From Pseudomonas poae (GTDB lineage: Bacteria; Pseudomonadota; Gammaproteobacteria; Pseudomonadales; Pseudomonadaceae), in contig CP110972.1 in NCBI GenBank assembly GCA_028869255.1, forward strand, positions 2,423,001-2,487,000: a stretch of 64,000 nucleotides of DNA, written 5' to 3'. The notes under the pieces were generated by a model that saw nothing but the letters and a program-made list of their open reading frames with translations, was not told the DNA's origin and ran no database searches. Below are positions 1 to 9,222 of the stretch, piece by piece. Position 1 is the stretch's first letter. The number at the start of each line of letters is the position of its first letter. A program made the position numbers and the translations under genes.

Positions 1-364
1 CAATCGCCTGGCCGCTGGCGAGGTCGGGCAGCCAGGTGTGTTTCTGCGCATCTGTGCCGTAGTTGAGGATTGGCCCGCAACCCACTGAATTATGGATGCT
101 CATCAGTGCGCCGGTCGCACCGTCGCCGGCGGAAATTTCCTCGACGGCCAAGGCATACGCCACGTAGTCGACATAGGTACCGCCCCATTCTTCCGGCACT
201 ACCATGCCCAACAGGCCGAGTTCGCCCATCTTCGCTACTCAGGGCGTCGTCGATCCAGCCGGCTTTCTCCCAAGCTTGGGCATGGGGGCGATTTCGCCGC
301 GTGCAAAGTCGCGAGCCATGTCGCGGATCATTACCTGTTCTTCAGTGTATTCAATATCTTGCAT
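1..364 (-). pseudogene. acyl-CoA dehydrogenase, N-terminal part, frameshifted and cut by the window edge
   Basis: On the minus strand the ATG at 364 opens a protein beginning MQDIEYTEEQVMIRDMARDF, the usual N-terminus of short/branched-chain acyl-CoA dehydrogenases (FAD enzymes that put the first double bond into an acyl-CoA). About 30 codons in, the frame is lost: a run that should read six C on the coding strand has five (plus strand G run 284-288). It is regained near 239, where one extra T turns CTACCAGG into CTACTCAGG. Between the two an in-frame TGA appears. After repair the protein continues with [17 protein letters not shown] and [15 protein letters not shown], both typical of the family. 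It starts 3 bases after the stop of the 3-hydroxyisobutyryl-CoA hydrolase-like gene, so it is probably an isobutyryl-CoA-type dehydrogenase of valine catabolism. The paired compensating indels favour sequence error over a true pseudogene. The C-terminus lies outside the window. Confidence 0.75.
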
Positions 365-367
365 GAT

Positions 368-1471
368 TTAGTTCACACCCTGCTCGAAGTGGTGGAAAAA
401 GCTGTCGACATGGGTTTTGTCCAACCCATGCAGCGTCGGCGGGTTCCAGCGTGGGGTTTTGTCCTTGTCGATGATCAGTGCGCGGACCCCTTCAATAAGG
501 TCGCCGCGTTCGAACCATTGACGGTCGAGGTGCAGTTCCAGCGCGAAGCAGCGTTCCAGCGACAAACGGCGGCCGCGACGCAGCATTTTCAGGGTCACGG
601 CCATGGCCAGGGGCGAGCGGGTTTGCATCAGGTGGGCGGTGTTGAGTGCCCATTCGTGGCTGTCGGCGACGGTGACTTGCTGCAACTGCTCGACAATGCT
701 CGGTACATCCGGCAGGCCGAAGAAGTGGTCGATGGCCGGGCGCAAGGCGGCCAGCGGTGGATCGGGCAGTTGTTGCACGGCGAGTTTGGCCAGTGCGCCT
801 TGCAGGTCCTTGAGCGGCGCGTCGTGCCATTGCAGGTGGTCGAGTTTCTGGTCGAGTTCCGAAAGCCTTGTGCTGTCCAAGTACCAGTTCGCCAAGCCGC
901 AGTACAACGCGTCGGCAGCGCGGATCTGCACGCCGGTGACGCCGAGATAGATCCCCAACTCGCCAGGAACCCGTGGCAGGAAATAGCTGCCGCCCACATC
1001 CGGGAAATACCCGATTGCCACTTCCGGCATTGCCAGGCGGCTGCGCTCGGTCACCACACGCAAGTCGGCGCCTTGCACCAGCCCCATGCCGCCCCCCAGG
1101 ACAAACCCGTCCATCAGGGCCAGCACCGGTTTGCGGTAATGGTGGATGGCCAGATCGAGTGCGTATTCTTCGACGAAGAAGTCCTGGTGCAGGGTGTCGC
1201 CGCTTTTGAAGCTGTCGTAGAGGGAGCGAATATCGCCACCGGCGCAGAAGGCCTTTTCCCCAGCACCACGCAGGACCACCGCGTACACCTCGGGGTCGTC
1301 CTCCCAGGCTTGCAGCTGCTGCGCGAGGCTGCGCACCATGCCGAGGGTGATGGCATTCAGGCCGGCGGGGCGGTTGAGGGTCAGGTGACCAATATGGTTA
1401 CGCACTTCGGCGAGTACGTCGTCCTGGTGTACATCGGCGCTGCTTGCTTCGGATGAAACCTGAGCAGTCAT
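368..1471 (-). CDS. 3-hydroxyisobutyryl-CoA hydrolase-like enoyl-CoA hydratase/isomerase family protein
   Basis: 367 residues of crotonase fold. Visible motifs are the oxyanion-hole stretch AFCAGGDI (about residues 74-81), the second loop DGFVLGGGMGL (about 121-131) and MPEVAIGYFPDVGGSYFLPR (about 147-166). The last, with its PDVG, is typical of the HIBCH branch (ECH_2 domain) and not of simple hydratases. The likely reaction is hydrolysis of 3-hydroxyisobutyryl-CoA to free acid and CoA in valine breakdown, in the cytosol. I chose the ATG at 1471 because GGGAG sits 7-8 bases upstream; an ATG further upstream (1504) would add 11 residues unlike the family. The downstream acyl-CoA dehydrogenase begins 3 bases after the stop, so the two are probably co-transcribed. 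A plain enoyl-CoA hydratase is the alternative. Confidence 0.85.
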   Translation of the reverse strand: MTAQVSSEASSADVHQDDVLAEVRNHIGHLTLNRPAGLNAITLGMVRSLAQQLQAWEDDPEVYAVVLRGAGEKAFCAGGDIRSLYDSFKSGDTLHQDFFVEEYALDLAIHHYRKPVLALMDGFVLGGGMGLVQGADLRVVTERSRLAMPEVAIGYFPDVGGSYFLPRVPGELGIYLGVTGVQIRAADALYCGLANWYLDSTRLSELDQKLDHLQWHDAPLKDLQGALAKLAVQQLPDPPLAALRPAIDHFFGLPDVPSIVEQLQQVTVADSHEWALNTAHLMQTRSPLAMAVTLKMLRRGRRLSLERCFALELHLDRQWFERGDLIEGVRALIIDKDKTPRWNPPTLHGLDKTHVDSFFHHFEQGVN

Positions 1472-1612
1472 CTGTAACTCCCTGCTTTTATTGTTCTTTA
1501 TCAAGATGTTCGCGGGCGAACTCTCTCGTGATCGTAACAGTGCAAATTTGCCCAGTACAACCCGGAATCATGCAGGTCGTTTTTGCATTTATGCAGGGTG
1601 CTGAGCCTGGGC

Positions 1613-2338
1613 TCAGGGTACGCGGCTTGCCAGGACATCACCAACGCTGCGGCGGCGTGCATGCTGTTCTGCAGTGTGGATCAACTGTTCCAGTTCTGTC
1701 GGGGCTATATCGTAGAACTGCTCCATGTCGGCCAGTGCCAGCTTCAAATCGGCGGCAGTGATGGCCGGGTCTCGAGCGGCGTCAGGGTCAGGCAAAATAA
1801 CCGTCGGTGCCTCGGCAGCACCCTTGGGGTAGCGCGTGCGTGTGGCGTTGTTGTAGGCGAGTGCGCAGGCCAGCAGGGCGCCGGCACCCAGCAGCACGGC
1901 GCCCAGCTCATGCCAGCCAAGGGCAGCGGAAGCCGGGTCAGCCAGGACCAGGGTCATGGCCAGGCCACCGGCAGGCGGGTGCAAGCAGCGCAACCAGCAC
2001 ATCAGCACCACCGCCATCCCCGCCGCCAGGCAGGCGCCGCCCAGGGTGCGCCCGAGCACGCGGGCCACCAGCAAGGCCACCACACCGGCGCACAGGTAGC
2101 TGCCGATGATCGACCAGGGCTGCGCCAGCGCACCGGACGACACTGCGAACAACAACACCGCTGAAGCCCCCAGCGGCCCCAGCAGGTGCAACGCCACCTC
2201 CATGCCAAACATCTGGGCACATAACCAGACACTGAACAGCGTGCCCAGCGCCATGCCGATGGCGGCGCGGCCCCATTCAGTTGGGCGGGTATTGATGGCT
2301 GCGGGAAACCAGCGAGCGAGCATTAAAAGAGAGTCCAT
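1613..2338 (-). CDS. HPP family integral membrane protein
   Basis: 241 residues. The first two thirds are four to five hydrophobic helices (for example ALGTLFSVWLCAQMF, GPLGASAVLLFAV, IGSYLCAGVVALLVARVLG, GMAVVLMCWLRCLHPPAGG). The LGPLGASAVLLFA and HPPAGG segments are the signatures of the HPP family, which is named after the His-Pro-Pro. The C-terminal 60 residues are soluble and acidic. HPP proteins are inner-membrane proteins; some relatives have been linked to nitrite transport, but the bacterial function is mostly unknown. The ATG at 2338 starts just before the first helix; an upstream start at 2476 would add 46 residues with no similarity to the family. No close operon partner. Confidence 0.8.
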   Translation of the reverse strand: MDSLLMLARWFPAAINTRPTEWGRAAIGMALGTLFSVWLCAQMFGMEVALHLLGPLGASAVLLFAVSSGALAQPWSIIGSYLCAGVVALLVARVLGRTLGGACLAAGMAVVLMCWLRCLHPPAGGLAMTLVLADPASAALGWHELGAVLLGAGALLACALAYNNATRTRYPKGAAEAPTVILPDPDAARDPAITAADLKLALADMEQFYDIAPTELEQLIHTAEQHARRRSVGDVLASRVP

Positions 2339-2502
2339 AAATAGCGGGCAAAAAAAAGGCCTGTCTGGTTGCCCGGAGAAGCCTCTGAAGGTTCCAACAT
2401 TTGGGGGAAGGAACCTGCGCAGTGTGCCGTGGCAGCCAATAATGCGCCAATGCATATTAATGGAGCTTAAATACAAAAATAATGAGTTTAAAGGCCGTCA
2501 GC

Positions 2503-2724
2503 TTACGGGGAGGTCGCTGTGCTGAGCTTTCCGAGGACGCGGTCATCGGTTTCTGCATTGAACAGACGCCTGCGCAGGTTTGCCTGCAGCCCGGGGTCAC
2601 TGCCAAGCGGCCCATTCAGCGCGACGAGGGCATTGCGCAGCTGCATCAGCCGATGCAAGGGCGGGATGGGCAGGTAGCCGACGTGCACTTCATCGCGGGC
2701 ATTGGGCGAACTATCATCTGGCAC
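2503..2724 (-). CDS. small protein of unknown function (73 aa)
   Basis: A 73-residue soluble protein beginning MPDDSSPNARDEVHVGYLPI and ending RRRLFNAETDDRVLGKLSTA. The start is GTG at 2724, supported by AGAGGA seven bases upstream. Charged, helix-friendly composition, no membrane segment, no Cys. It resembles small conserved Pseudomonas proteins but I cannot assign a family. It stands between the HPP gene and the end of the arn operon with its own ribosome binding site. It may be regulated separately. Confidence 0.55.
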   Translation of the reverse strand: MPDDSSPNARDEVHVGYLPIPPLHRLMQLRNALVALNGPLGSDPGLQANLRRRLFNAETDDRVLGKLSTATSP

Positions 2725-2903
2725 GGCATTGTCCTCTTTTGAAGTAAGCCGCGGTGACAGCTGCGGCCCAGAGCGTCCTTGTTGTTATGCATGACCTATG
2801 GCGTTAAATACCTACCGCACATGGCCTTGGAGTGTACATTTGGGTTTCGGACGCGGGAAAGGGAAATGGCACCAGCCATTACGCATAGCTACGTAGGAGT
2901 TTT

Positions 2904-2926
2904 CTGCGTCGGCAGCGCCGACGCAG
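2904..2926 (-). terminator. perfect 10-bp hairpin right after the arn operon
   Basis: CTGCGTCGGC, loop AGC, GCCGACGCAG. It starts 3 bases beyond the stop codon of the last operon gene (minus strand). The stem is strong and GC rich but is followed by AAAA rather than U in the minus-strand transcript. It is a plausible 3' end or mRNA-stabilising hairpin rather than a textbook intrinsic terminator. Confidence 0.45.
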
Positions 2927-2929
2927 GCG

Positions 2930-4552
2930 TCAAGGTCGTGGGGTTTGGGCCAGATGCAGCAGCACATAGGGGTTTCTGTCGAACTCGCCGGTGAGCGTCG
3001 GGGTGATTGTGCCAAAGCGTGTGTCTTTCAAACCCTGGTAATCCGCCTCGCTCATCACCAGCCAGGCCGGCCCTTGCAGCGGCGCCAGATCAGCCGGTTG
3101 CTGGGTAAATAACGGCACCTGGTCGCAGTCGAGGTTAACCATGTATTTAATCGCCTTGGCGTCTTTACCCAGGCCGTGCAGTACCACAGGCGCGCGCTGT
3201 TGCATGACCTGCTCATGCACACGCAGGGTAAAGGTGCGCGTGTCGTAAACACTGCGCACCAACGGCTCGACCACCCCGATATACGTTGCCCATACTGCCA
3301 GTACCGCGGCCAGCGCCGGCCCCAGCGGCCGCAGCTGAGCACGCAACAGGGCCAGCAGCGCCAGCACCTGCAGCCCGCCGAGTACGCCGAACATCAGCCC
3401 GAGATGGCTCAACTGCTCAGGGTAATGGCGACGCGCTAACACCAGCCCCACGATCAGGAATGTCGGCAGCAGCGTCCACAGGCCCAGCATCAGCCCGCGC
3501 AACCAGACAAACATACGGCCCTGCGCAACGTAGAAGGGATACGCCGCGATGATCGCCGCCATCGGCAACATCGGCAGCACATAGCGCGCCTTCTTTGCCT
3601 GGGGAATCGACAGGCCCAGCATCACCAGCAAACCTGCGGCCGCGCAATACAACACCAGCTGCAAGGCCGGGTCCGGCACACGCCGCCCACCGGTTGCCAC
3701 CGCCAACAGCACCAGCAACGCCATCGGGTAGGCCAGGGCGTAATTGCCCAGCGAGCTGGTGAAGTAATACAGCACGCTGCTGGAACCTTCGCTGCCGTCC
3801 ATGCGCCCCAGGAACTGCATGCGGATTACATCCTGCATGAAGCTCTCACCGCCACTGAGCTTGGCCATCAGCAGCAACAGGCCGACACAGGCAGCCAGCA
3901 GCGCCAGGGCCAGCAAGCCGAAACTGAACAGTTGGCGCCATTGCCGGTTGATCAGGTAGTAACTGCACAGCATCCCCGTGGGGATGACCAGCCCGATCGG
4001 CCCGCGAATCGCAAAGCCGACAATCAGCAGCAGGTACAGCCAGTGCAGGCGCTTACCGGCACCGAAGTGGTCATGGGCGTAACCCAGGTAAAACACCGCC
4101 AAGGCAATCGCGGCCAGCATCTGGTCGAGGGACACCGAGCGGGTTTCGCTGATAAAGGTACTGCTGAGCAGCAGCACCGCGATACTCAGCAGGCCCCAGC
4201 GTTGGGAGTACGGCGCCGTAAGGCGATACACCAGGATAACGATCACCGCCGAGGCCATTGCCGTGGGCAACCAGGCCGTGAGGCTGGTGACCTGGCCCAG
4301 TGGCAATGACAGCAGCCAGGTCAACAGCGTCGAGGTGGCCAGGTAATCGGCATACGGCTGGCCGTAGGTGGTGGGGAAAAACCCCGGCCCATGGCGCAGC
4401 ATCTCCTGGGCAAACACCACGAAGCGCGAGTCGAAGCCGATAATCGCCTGGTGCCAGCTGCCGGCGATAAACAATAACAGCGCCAGCAGGCCCAAGCCGA
4501 GGGAGTGGCGGCGGATGGTCTGGCTCAGCAGGGGCGGTTGAGCTTTGTTCAC
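2930..4552 (-). CDS. GT-C family polyprenyl-phosphate glycosyltransferase, ArnT-like
   Basis: 540 residues with about 11-12 hydrophobic helices and the GT-C/PMT layout: an N-terminal helix, then a periplasmic loop with FDSRFVVFAQEMLRHGPGFFPTTYG. This is where ArnT has its [16 protein letters not shown] motif. Later segments include SVSLDQMLAAIALAVFYLG and SIPQAKKARYVLPMLPMAA, the latter matching the 'K.. RY.LP..P' part of ArnT-like enzymes. It probably transfers a sugar from a polyprenyl phosphate to an envelope acceptor on the periplasmic side. It starts 3 bases after ugd and is the last gene of the arn operon, so it is presumably expressed with lipid A aminoarabinose modification. Donor and acceptor are unknown; it is not a copy of arnT and may handle another sugar. 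Confidence 0.8.
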   Translation of the reverse strand: MNKAQPPLLSQTIRRHSLGLGLLALLLFIAGSWHQAIIGFDSRFVVFAQEMLRHGPGFFPTTYGQPYADYLATSTLLTWLLSLPLGQVTSLTAWLPTAMASAVIVILVYRLTAPYSQRWGLLSIAVLLLSSTFISETRSVSLDQMLAAIALAVFYLGYAHDHFGAGKRLHWLYLLLIVGFAIRGPIGLVIPTGMLCSYYLINRQWRQLFSFGLLALALLAACVGLLLLMAKLSGGESFMQDVIRMQFLGRMDGSEGSSSVLYYFTSSLGNYALAYPMALLVLLAVATGGRRVPDPALQLVLYCAAAGLLVMLGLSIPQAKKARYVLPMLPMAAIIAAYPFYVAQGRMFVWLRGLMLGLWTLLPTFLIVGLVLARRHYPEQLSHLGLMFGVLGGLQVLALLALLRAQLRPLGPALAAVLAVWATYIGVVEPLVRSVYDTRTFTLRVHEQVMQQRAPVVLHGLGKDAKAIKYMVNLDCDQVPLFTQQPADLAPLQGPAWLVMSEADYQGLKDTRFGTITPTLTGEFDRNPYVLLHLAQTPRP

Positions 4553-4555
4553 GAA

Positions 4556-5935
4556 TCAGGCTTCCACGACCCGCGGCGTCCACTGCTGCTGGGGAATCGG
4601 CAGCTGGCAGGAATCCCCACGGCCAATCGGGAAATACTGGAAGCCTTTGCGCGCCAAGCGTTCGCCGTCGTACAGGTTGCGGCCATCGAAGATCACCGGT
4701 GTTTTCAGGCGCTGGTGGATCAGGTCAAAGTCGGGTGCCTTGAACTGCTGCCATTCAGTGCAGACGATCAGCGCATCCGCGCCAACCAAGGTGGATTCCG
4801 GGGTGCCCATGAGCATCAGCCGTTCTTCATCGGCGTAGATGCGCTGGGTTTCCTGCATGGCTTCCGGGTCGAAGGCGCGTACGTTGGCGCCGGCGGCCCA
4901 CAGGGCTTCCATCAGCACCCGGCTTGGGGCATCGCGCATGTCGTCGGTGTTGGGCTTGAACGCCAGCCCCCACAAGGCAAAGGTTTTGCCGCGCAGGTTG
5001 CCCTGGAAGAACGCATTGATGCGCTCGAACAGTTTGCTCTTCTGGCGCTGGTTGATCGCTTCCACGGCTTCCAACAGGTCGCTGGAGCAGTTGGCCTGCT
5101 TGGCGCTGTGGATCAAGGCGCGCATGTCCTTGGGGAAACACGAGCCGCCGTAGCCGCAACCGGGGTAGATAAAGTGGTAGCCGATACGTGAGTCGGCGCC
5201 GATCCCCAGGCGCACGGCTTCGATGTCGGCGCCCAGGTGCTCGGCCAGCTCGGCGATCTGGTTGATAAAGCTGATCTTGGTGGCCAGCATGCAGTTGGCG
5301 GCGTATTTGGTCAGCTCGGCGCTGCGCAGGTCCATGAAGATGATACGGTCATGGTTGCGGTTGAACGGGGCGTACAGGTCGCGCATCACGTCGCGCACTT
5401 CTTCGCGCTCGCAGCCGATGATGATGCGGTCCGGGCGGCGGCAGTCGGCAACCGCCGAGCCTTCCTTGAGAAATTCCGGGTTGGAGACGATATCAAACTC
5501 CAGGTGCCGGCCCGCCAGGTGCAGGGCTTTTTCGATATGGGCGCGCAGGGTGTCGCCAGTGCCCACCGGCACGGTGGATTTTTCCACCAGAATCACCGGT
5601 TCGATCCGATGGCGCGCCACCGCATCGCCTACCGACAGCACGTATTTCAGGTCTGCCGAGCCATCTTCATCCGAGGGCGTGCCCACGGCGATAAACAGCA
5701 CTTCGCCATGCTCGACCGCAAGCTTTTCATCAAAGGTGAAATGCAAGCGCCCGCTCTCCAGGTTTTCCTTGACCATGGCGGCCAACCCCGGCTCGAAAAT
5801 GCTCACATGGCCCTGCTGCAATAGCTTGACCTTGTTCTGATCGACGTCCATGCAGATCACATCGTGACCGACTTCGGCTAATACGGTGGCCTGTACCAGA
5901 CCGACGTAACCACTACCAAATACACTGATTTTCAT
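4556..5935 (-). CDS. ugd: UDP-glucose 6-dehydrogenase
   Basis: 459 residues. Oxidises UDP-glucose to UDP-glucuronate with two NAD+, the first step towards UDP-4-amino-4-deoxy-L-arabinose. The N-terminal Rossmann motif is [31 protein letters not shown] and the catalytic-Cys motif [16 protein letters not shown] (about residues 253-268) are intact, and the C-terminal UDP-binding domain shows [19 protein letters not shown]. Length matches the family (about 450). The ATG at 5935 overlaps the arnF stop as ATGA, and the next gene follows 3 bases after the stop. In Pseudomonas ugd commonly closes the arn operon, which fits here. Confidence 0.95.
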   Translation of the reverse strand: MKISVFGSGYVGLVQATVLAEVGHDVICMDVDQNKVKLLQQGHVSIFEPGLAAMVKENLESGRLHFTFDEKLAVEHGEVLFIAVGTPSDEDGSADLKYVLSVGDAVARHRIEPVILVEKSTVPVGTGDTLRAHIEKALHLAGRHLEFDIVSNPEFLKEGSAVADCRRPDRIIIGCEREEVRDVMRDLYAPFNRNHDRIIFMDLRSAELTKYAANCMLATKISFINQIAELAEHLGADIEAVRLGIGADSRIGYHFIYPGCGYGGSCFPKDMRALIHSAKQANCSSDLLEAVEAINQRQKSKLFERINAFFQGNLRGKTFALWGLAFKPNTDDMRDAPSRVLMEALWAAGANVRAFDPEAMQETQRIYADEERLMLMGTPESTLVGADALIVCTEWQQFKAPDFDLIHQRLKTPVIFDGRNLYDGERLARKGFQYFPIGRGDSCQLPIPQQQWTPRVVEA

Positions 5936-6345
5936 GGAATGTTCCTGGGACTTGTAACGCTAGCGCGGCGAGAGTTGATAACCAGCACTCCGAGGATGAC
6001 CAACGCCACCCCCAGGGTTTTTGAAACGGAAAACTGTTCGTTGAATACCGGCAGGCTGGCGGCCAGCAGGTACACCAGCGCGTAGCTGATGCTCAGCAGC
6101 GAATAGGCACGGCCCAACGGCAGGTGCTTGAGTGCGCCGAGCCAGCAGAGCATCGACAGCGCATAGGCCAGGATGGCCAGCAGCACCACGCCCAGGGCAC
6201 CGAGGTCGATGGCATTGTTTGTGAACGCACCGAGCCATTCGTTGGGCAGCGGCAAGCGCGTCATGCTCCAACGCATGCCCAATTGCGCCGCGCTGACCAG
6301 CACCACGCTGCCCAGCGCCAAGGCAAAACCTCTCACGCGGCTCAT
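5932..6345 (-). CDS. arnF: 4-amino-4-deoxy-L-arabinose-phosphoundecaprenol flippase subunit ArnF
   Basis: 137 residues, four hydrophobic helices, small multidrug resistance/EamA-like half transporter. The segment [20 protein letters not shown] is typical of ArnF, as is the final helix [18 protein letters not shown]. With ArnE it is thought to flip undecaprenyl-phosphate-L-Ara4N from the cytoplasmic to the periplasmic face of the inner membrane for ArnT. It overlaps arnE upstream and ugd downstream by ATGA, so translation is probably coupled. Confidence 0.9.
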   Translation of the reverse strand: MSRVRGFALALGSVVLVSAAQLGMRWSMTRLPLPNEWLGAFTNNAIDLGALGVVLLAILAYALSMLCWLGALKHLPLGRAYSLLSISYALVYLLAASLPVFNEQFSVSKTLGVALVILGVLVINSRRASVTSPRNIP

Positions 6346-6689
6346 ACGTGGCGCCCCAGCAGCACGACACCGGCAATCACCAGCGCCACGCCCAGCCAGT
6401 GGCGGCCATCGATGTGTTCATGGAACACAAAGCGCGCCATCAACGTGACCAACACAAAATTCAGGCTGAGCATGGGGTAGGCAATGCCCACTTCCAGGCG
6501 CTGCAACACCAGCAACCACACCAGCAAACCCAGGCCCAGGCAAACCAGCGCCGCCCACAGCCACGGCGAACGCAGTTTCGGCGCCCAGCCGTGCGGCAGG
6601 TCGCGCCAGCTTTCCACGGCAAACTTTTGCGAGACCTGGCCCATGCAGGTCAGCAGGCAGGCGGCCAATAACAGCAGCAGGGTGATCAC
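6342..6689 (-). CDS. arnE: 4-amino-4-deoxy-L-arabinose-phosphoundecaprenol flippase subunit ArnE
   Basis: 115 residues, four transmembrane helices, starting [20 protein letters not shown]. The middle and end ([40 protein letters not shown]) are typical of ArnE. It forms the flippase with ArnF. The ATG at 6689 overlaps the arnT stop, and its own stop overlaps the arnF start. The usual length is 111-115 residues, so it looks complete. Confidence 0.9.
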   Translation of the reverse strand: MITLLLLLAACLLTCMGQVSQKFAVESWRDLPHGWAPKLRSPWLWAALVCLGLGLLVWLLVLQRLEVGIAYPMLSLNFVLVTLMARFVFHEHIDGRHWLGVALVIAGVVLLGRHV

Positions 6690-8341
6690 GGCGTCACCTG
6701 CGCGAAGATCAGAATCACCAGGTTGCCTTGCTCATGGCGCTGGCCGTCAGTCGGCAGCAACGCCACTTCGGCCTTCTCATCGTCACCCTTGACGCGCATC
6801 ACCACACCGACCGGGCCTTTTTTGCGCGCATCGCTCATCCATTGCTGGACTTGGGTGGTGTCCACTTGGTGATGGCCGGCATCCGGGTACGCGAGGCCGT
6901 ATTTCACTTCGCCGACGGTGTTGTAGAGCGTCACATCCGGACGCCCCAGGCGCCAGGACAGGGCCGATGCAGCGCCCAGGTCATTGCTCAGCAGCGCCGT
7001 GGCCGGGTGCAGTTCTTGCAGATGGTCGATGATGAACTGGTCCGGAATCTTGTTGTAGACCACCGAGTGCGGCAGCGCGGCCGGTACCAGGGCCACCAGC
7101 AATCCGCTGCCGATCAGGGGCGCGGCCCACAGTTTCAATGGGCGCGCGGCCTGCAGCAGGTTGACGATGATCCAGCCGAACAGGAAGGTGAACACCAACA
7201 CCAGGTTGAGGGTTTCGTGGCCATGTTCGTACACCGGCTTTTTCAGTTGGACCCAGGTCAGCGCGAGCACACCCACCACGCCAATCACCAGGTTCAGCCA
7301 GCCATTGATGCGCAAGGCACCGCTGCGACCTTCAGCCAGTTTGTCCGCCAGAGTCGAGCCCATCAGCAAGGCCAGCGGCAACAGGCACGGCATGATGTAG
7401 GAGGGCAGCTTGCCCTTGGCCAGGCTGAAGAAGGCCAGGGGCATCAGCAGCCACAGCAGCAGGAACAGGGTTTTCGGCAGGCGTTTTTCCAGCCATGCGT
7501 GCTTGATCGTCGACGGCAGCAACGCGACCCACGGCAGGGTGAAGGCCACCAGCAGCGGCAGGTAATACCAGAACGGTTCGCTGTGCTGGGCGTCTTCGCC
7601 GGCAAAACGCTGGATATGCTCATGCCAGAAGAAGAAGTGCCAGTAGTCCGGCTCTTGCAGGTGCACGGCCAGGGCCCATGGCAGGCTGACCAGAACCGCC
7701 ACGACCACCGCCACCAGCCCGTAGCCGAGCAGCTCGCGAAAGCGTTTCTGCCAAATGGCGTAGGGCAGGGCGATCAAGACCGGCAGCAGCCAGGCGAGAA
7801 AGCCCTTGGTCATGAAGCCCATGCCGCAGGCAAACCCCAACAGGGCCCAGGCGCCGAGGCGGCCATTGCGGGTGGTGCTGTCGAAGCAGAACCACAAGGC
7901 CACGCCGGTCAGGTTGACCCAGAAGGTGAACTGCGGGTCGAGGTTGGCATACCCGCCCAACGCCGCGACGCTGACAAAGCTCATGTACAGCACGGTGCTG
8001 ACCAGGCTCTTTTGCGGGTCATTCCACAACCGGCGCGACACCAGGTACACCAGCAGGATGCTCAAGCTGGTGCTTAACGCCGAGGCGAAACGCACACCAA
8101 ACAGGTTCTGACCGAAGATCGCCTGGCCCAGCGCGATCATCCAGTAGCCGGCAGCCGGTTTTTCGAAGTAGCGAATGCCCATGAAGTGCGGCGAGGCCCA
8201 CTTGCCGGTCAGCAGCATTTCCTGGCTGATTTGCGCGTAGCGGGTTTCATCCGGAATCCACAGGCCATGGGTGGCCAGCGGCAGCAGATAAAACACGCCA
8301 AATGCCAACAAGAGCAGGGGCAAGGCCCAACGGCGGATCAT
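6686..8341 (-). CDS. arnT: undecaprenyl phosphate-alpha-L-Ara4N transferase ArnT
   Basis: 551 residues, about 12-13 transmembrane helices. Transfers L-Ara4N from undecaprenyl phosphate to lipid A phosphates on the periplasmic side of the inner membrane, which lowers binding of polymyxin and cationic peptides. The first periplasmic loop carries [18 protein letters not shown] (with the catalytic DE pair) followed by [29 protein letters not shown] is the conserved lipid-binding segment. I use the ATG at 8341, which overlaps the arnD stop as ATGA; an in-frame ATG at 8362 would add 7 residues. Length agrees with ArnT (about 550). Confidence 0.95.
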   Translation of the reverse strand: MIRRWALPLLLLAFGVFYLLPLATHGLWIPDETRYAQISQEMLLTGKWASPHFMGIRYFEKPAAGYWMIALGQAIFGQNLFGVRFASALSTSLSILLVYLVSRRLWNDPQKSLVSTVLYMSFVSVAALGGYANLDPQFTFWVNLTGVALWFCFDSTTRNGRLGAWALLGFACGMGFMTKGFLAWLLPVLIALPYAIWQKRFRELLGYGLVAVVVAVLVSLPWALAVHLQEPDYWHFFFWHEHIQRFAGEDAQHSEPFWYYLPLLVAFTLPWVALLPSTIKHAWLEKRLPKTLFLLLWLLMPLAFFSLAKGKLPSYIMPCLLPLALLMGSTLADKLAEGRSGALRINGWLNLVIGVVGVLALTWVQLKKPVYEHGHETLNLVLVFTFLFGWIIVNLLQAARPLKLWAAPLIGSGLLVALVPAALPHSVVYNKIPDQFIIDHLQELHPATALLSNDLGAASALSWRLGRPDVTLYNTVGEVKYGLAYPDAGHHQVDTTQVQQWMSDARKKGPVGVVMRVKGDDEKAEVALLPTDGQRHEQGNLVILIFAQVTP

Positions 8342-9222
8342 GCTTGTTGCACTCCGAGCCAACCCTCACGGCCGCTCAGGGCGCCGCGCACCAGGTGTTG
8401 CTGGGGCAGGGTGGTCAGGTCGGCGGGCAACAGTTCGCCCAGCGGTTTGAAGTCGATGCCGCGCTGCCCTGCCTGGGCCAGCAACTGGCGAAAATCATTG
8501 GCCATCAGAATCCCTTCTACTTCTGCGTGGATCGTGTAGACGTTCAGCTTCGACGCGCTGAAGCGGTCAAGAATGAAGCGGTTGAAATCCTTGGCAGCCA
8601 CCACCGGCCCGACGACTTCGTCGAAGGTCGGCAGGTCTACCGGAATCTGTGGGGTGCCCGCGCTGCCATCGGCCAGGGTTGGTCGAAACAGGCTGGTGCC
8701 CCGGCAATCACTGTTGTAGCGAAAGTTGAAACCTTGCTTGGCCTGCACCACCCGCTCATCCGCACGCCAACCGGCGGCGGCTGAACAGTCGATGCGTTCG
8801 CCCAGGATGTCGCTCAGGGTGTCCACGCCGCGTCGAATCTGCTCGATCAGCTGCGCTTCGCTCCAACGTCCGGTGTTGGCCTGCCAGCCGTGGTGATCCC
8901 AGGCGTGCAGGCCGACTTCATGCCCGGCCGCCTTGGCCTGGCGCATCAAATGCCCCAGGTCACGGCCAATCGGCTTGCCCGGCCAGGCAGTGCCGGCCAG
9001 CAGGATGTCCAGCCCATACAGGCCGACGGCATTGGAGCGCAGCATCTTCCACAGAAACTGCGGGCGGATCAGGCGCCACAGGTGGCGCCCCATGTTGTCC
9101 GGCCCGACACTGAAGAAGAACGTCGCTTTTACGCCGGCTTCATCCAGGGTTTCGAGCAACCGCGGCACACCTTCACGGGTGCCACGGTAGGTGTCGACGT
9201 CGATGCGAAGACCTGCATCCAT
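8338..9222 (-). CDS. arnD: 4-deoxy-4-formamido-L-arabinose-phosphoundecaprenol deformylase ArnD
   Basis: 294 residues. A polysaccharide deacetylase-like (NodB) enzyme that removes the formyl group from undecaprenyl-phosphate-L-Ara4FN at the inner membrane. The start [20 protein letters not shown] contains the metal-ligand Asp, and [13 protein letters not shown] (about residues 136-148) holds the His ligands. [14 protein letters not shown] near the C-terminus is the last conserved His motif. Its ATG overlaps the true arnA stop (TAATG at 9224-9220), which is part of the reason to think the arnA frameshift is artificial. Confidence 0.95.
   Translation of the reverse strand: MDAGLRIDVDTYRGTREGVPRLLETLDEAGVKATFFFSVGPDNMGRHLWRLIRPQFLWKMLRSNAVGLYGLDILLAGTAWPGKPIGRDLGHLMRQAKAAGHEVGLHAWDHHGWQANTGRWSEAQLIEQIRRGVDTLSDILGERIDCSAAAGWRADERVVQAKQGFNFRYNSDCRGTSLFRPTLADGSAGTPQIPVDLPTFDEVVGPVVAAKDFNRFILDRFSASKLNVYTIHAEVEGILMANDFRQLLAQAGQRGIDFKPLGELLPADLTTLPQQHLVRGALSGREGWLGVQQA

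Noticed and set aside
92..1456. 454-codon plus-strand open frame opposite the hydrolase gene
   Set aside because: Shadow of the minus-strand genes in high-GC DNA; Gln/His/Val-rich composition, no ribosome binding site, no family.
6728..8077. 449-codon plus-strand open frame opposite arnT
   Set aside because: Antisense shadow, Gln/His-rich, no start signal.
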